Origin: Caulobacter sp. RHG1
Lineage (GTDB): Bacteria; Pseudomonadota; Alphaproteobacteria; Caulobacterales; Caulobacteraceae
DNA length: 64,000 nucleotides
Assembly (NCBI RefSeq): GCF_013181195.1
Contig: NZ_SMZP01000009.1
Span: forward strand, 280,992-344,991
Direction of reading: 5' to 3'
The position numbers and the translations under genes were made by a program. Shown here one piece after another: positions 62,988-64,000 of the stretch; the first letter of the stretch is position 1, and each line of letters begins with the position of its first letter. The notes below the pieces were generated by a model. That model did not search any database. It was not told the origin of the DNA and saw nothing but the letters and a program-made list of their open reading frames with translations.

Positions 62988-63893
62988 ATGTCCGCCAAGT
63001 CCTCCCCGCTGTCTGGTCTGGAATACCTCGCCATCGTGGGGATCATCCTGACGTGGGGGATCAACAACGCCGCGGCCAAGGTGGCGACGATGTATCTGCC
63101 GCCGATGCTGATGGGCGGCCTGCGCTTCCTGGCCGCGCTGGCGTTCCTGTTCCCGTTCATCAAGCCGCCGTTCCCGGAGTTCCGGAAGCTGCTGGTGATC
63201 ATGCTGCTGACCGGACCGATCCACTTCGGCGTCATCTACCTGGCGTTCAGCATGGCGGGCTCCCTGAGCCCGCTGGTCGTGGCCAGCCAGCTGTGGATTC
63301 CGTTCACGGCCCTGTTCGCCTGGCGGATGCTGGGTGAGACCATGCGCGCGCCCGCCGCCCTCGGCCTGGTGATCGCCTTCCTGGGTGTGGCCTGGATGAG
63401 CCTGGACCCGCACGCCATCGGCGACCTGCCGGCCATCGCCCTGATCGTCTTCGCAGGCGCCTGCTGGGCCGTGGCCACCGTGCTGGTGCGCAAGACGCCC
63501 GGCATCAAGCCGCTGAAGATGCAGGGCATGACGGCGGTGGTCGCCGCGCCGGTGCTGCTGCTGATGTCGCTGATCTTCGAGACCGATCAGGTCGCCAAGG
63601 TCCAGGCCGCGCCGCCGATCGCCTGGGCGGCGGTGCTGTTCGCGGGCCTGGTTTCGACCGTCGGGGCCAGCGCGCTGCTGTTCTGGCTGGTCCAGCGCCG
63701 CGAGCCGGGGAGGGTGACGCCATATTTCCTGCTGACGCCGCTGGTCTCGTGTTCGATCGGCGTGGCGTTTCTAGGGGACAAGCTGTCGGCCCAGCTGCTG
63801 ATCGGCGGCGCCGCCACCATGGTCGGGGTGGCGCTGGTGGCCCTGACCGAAAAGCGCGGCAAGCCTGAAGAACAGCTAGCCGAGGCGGCCTAG
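62988..63893 (+). CDS. EamA/DMT-superfamily transporter
   Basis: 301 residues with ten membrane helices in two EamA repeats (about 12-140 and 150-290). Typical segments are ILTWGINNAAAKVA in the first helix, LGLVIAFLGVAWM closing repeat one and TMVGVALVALTEKR closing repeat two. It probably exports small metabolites. The TAG stop lies in the CTAG target at which an IS element has inserted, so the gene is intact to its last codon. Confidence 0.9.
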   Translation: MSAKSSPLSGLEYLAIVGIILTWGINNAAAKVATMYLPPMLMGGLRFLAALAFLFPFIKPPFPEFRKLLVIMLLTGPIHFGVIYLAFSMAGSLSPLVVASQLWIPFTALFAWRMLGETMRAPAALGLVIAFLGVAWMSLDPHAIGDLPAIALIVFAGACWAVATVLVRKTPGIKPLKMQGMTAVVAAPVLLLMSLIFETDQVAKVQAAPPIAWAAVLFAGLVSTVGASALLFWLVQRREPGRVTPYFLLTPLVSCSIGVAFLGDKLSAQLLIGGAATMVGVALVALTEKRGKPEEQLAEAA

Positions 63894-64000
63894 CTGTCGT
63901 TTCCAAGAAGGTTGTTCACACGCTGCCAGGGCGTGAGGCCTTTGATGCCGGAGTGGGGGCGGTTGAGATTATAGCTGGCGGTCCAAGGTTGGATGGCGCG
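63890..64000 (-). CDS. IS481-like transposase, C-terminal fragment at window edge
   Basis: The minus-strand frame entering from the right edge reads TASYNLNRPHSGIKGLTPWQRVNN and ends NLLGNDS-stop, the C-terminus of a DDE integrase-type transposase (YN..RPHS...G.TP motif). Only 36 codons are in the window. Its stop codon TAG (63890-63892) lies in host DNA just outside the element. Confidence 0.85.
   Translation of the reverse strand, partial: RAIQPWTASYNLNRPHSGIKGLTPWQRVNNLLGNDS
63895..64000 (-). mobile_element. IS481-family-like insertion sequence, one end
   Basis: The element end begins TGTCGTTTCCAAG right after CCTAGC (63889-63894), which fits the NCTAGN six-base target reported for IS481. 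The transposase frame runs almost into the terminus. The other end, its inverted repeat and the second target copy are beyond the window. Confidence 0.7.

Overview
This 64 kb window is GC-rich, almost fully coding, and looks like a chromosomal segment of a Caulobacter-type alphaproteobacterium. The basis is a gcrA cell-cycle regulator gene with a CtrA half-site and a GANTC (CcrM) site in its promoter, a perfect TTAA-N7-TTAA CtrA box elsewhere, a protein whose N-terminus resembles the RsaA S-layer protein, a TonB-dependent receptor, an unlinked motB, and gene orders typical of the group. The genus is inferred from remembered family features; no search was run.

Layout. 1-1033: truncated family 2 glycosyltransferase (minus). 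1202-4401: TetR regulator plus a metal-chelate/cobalamin-type ABC importer (binding protein, permease, ATPase) in overlapping genes. 4398-6494: soluble lytic transglycosylase. 6740-8082: dapA-smpB. 8095-9661: two very small genes and a DUF2891 protein. 9788-11349: class II aldolase and a probable exported protein. 11467-15713: RND efflux adaptor and pump. 15710-16970: tightly overlapped cytochrome c lipoprotein and two NTF2-like proteins. 17264-18192: gcrA, an 80-residue unknown and a structured, terminator-ended RNA candidate. 18275-22622: MarR regulator, arfB, a UPF0178 protein, tRNA-Thr(TGT), folD, a c-type cytochrome and an FAD sugar-lactone oxidase. 22619-25211: HPt phosphotransfer protein, NAD kinase, DUF2336 protein. 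25273-30833: glpK, an RpiB-like isomerase, an unknown, family 5 uracil-DNA glycosylase, NYN protein, folK and a YdeI-like protein.

30978-38755 is a housekeeping block: rpoZ, rel/spoT, an alpha/beta hydrolase behind a CtrA box, a Nudix gene (minus), pyrE, pdxJ, acpS, lepB and rnc. In many bacteria rnc is followed directly by era-recO. Here about 5 kb separates them: a repeat, about 430 nt of strongly foldable non-coding sequence (with a 6S-like module), a TonB-dependent receptor and a two-component system. era and recO resume at 43845. 45604-54032: PhoD phosphatase, parC, then two paralogous serine hydrolases flanking an RsaA-like RTX protein. 54190-57834: oxidoreductase, nitronate monooxygenase and SDR genes bracketed by palindromic repeat pairs, then the leucyl-transferase bpt. 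57952-63893: motB, a hydroxyisobutyrate dehydrogenase-like gene, divergent biotin genes (bioF-bioD against bioA) sharing an inverted repeat, and an EamA exporter. The right edge cuts an IS481-like element inserted at CTAG exactly at the EamA stop codon.

The most interesting items are the structured block upstream of the TonB receptor, the RsaA-like protein between twin hydrolases, the IS whose transposase stop codon is supplied by the target site, and the candidate small RNA downstream of gcrA.
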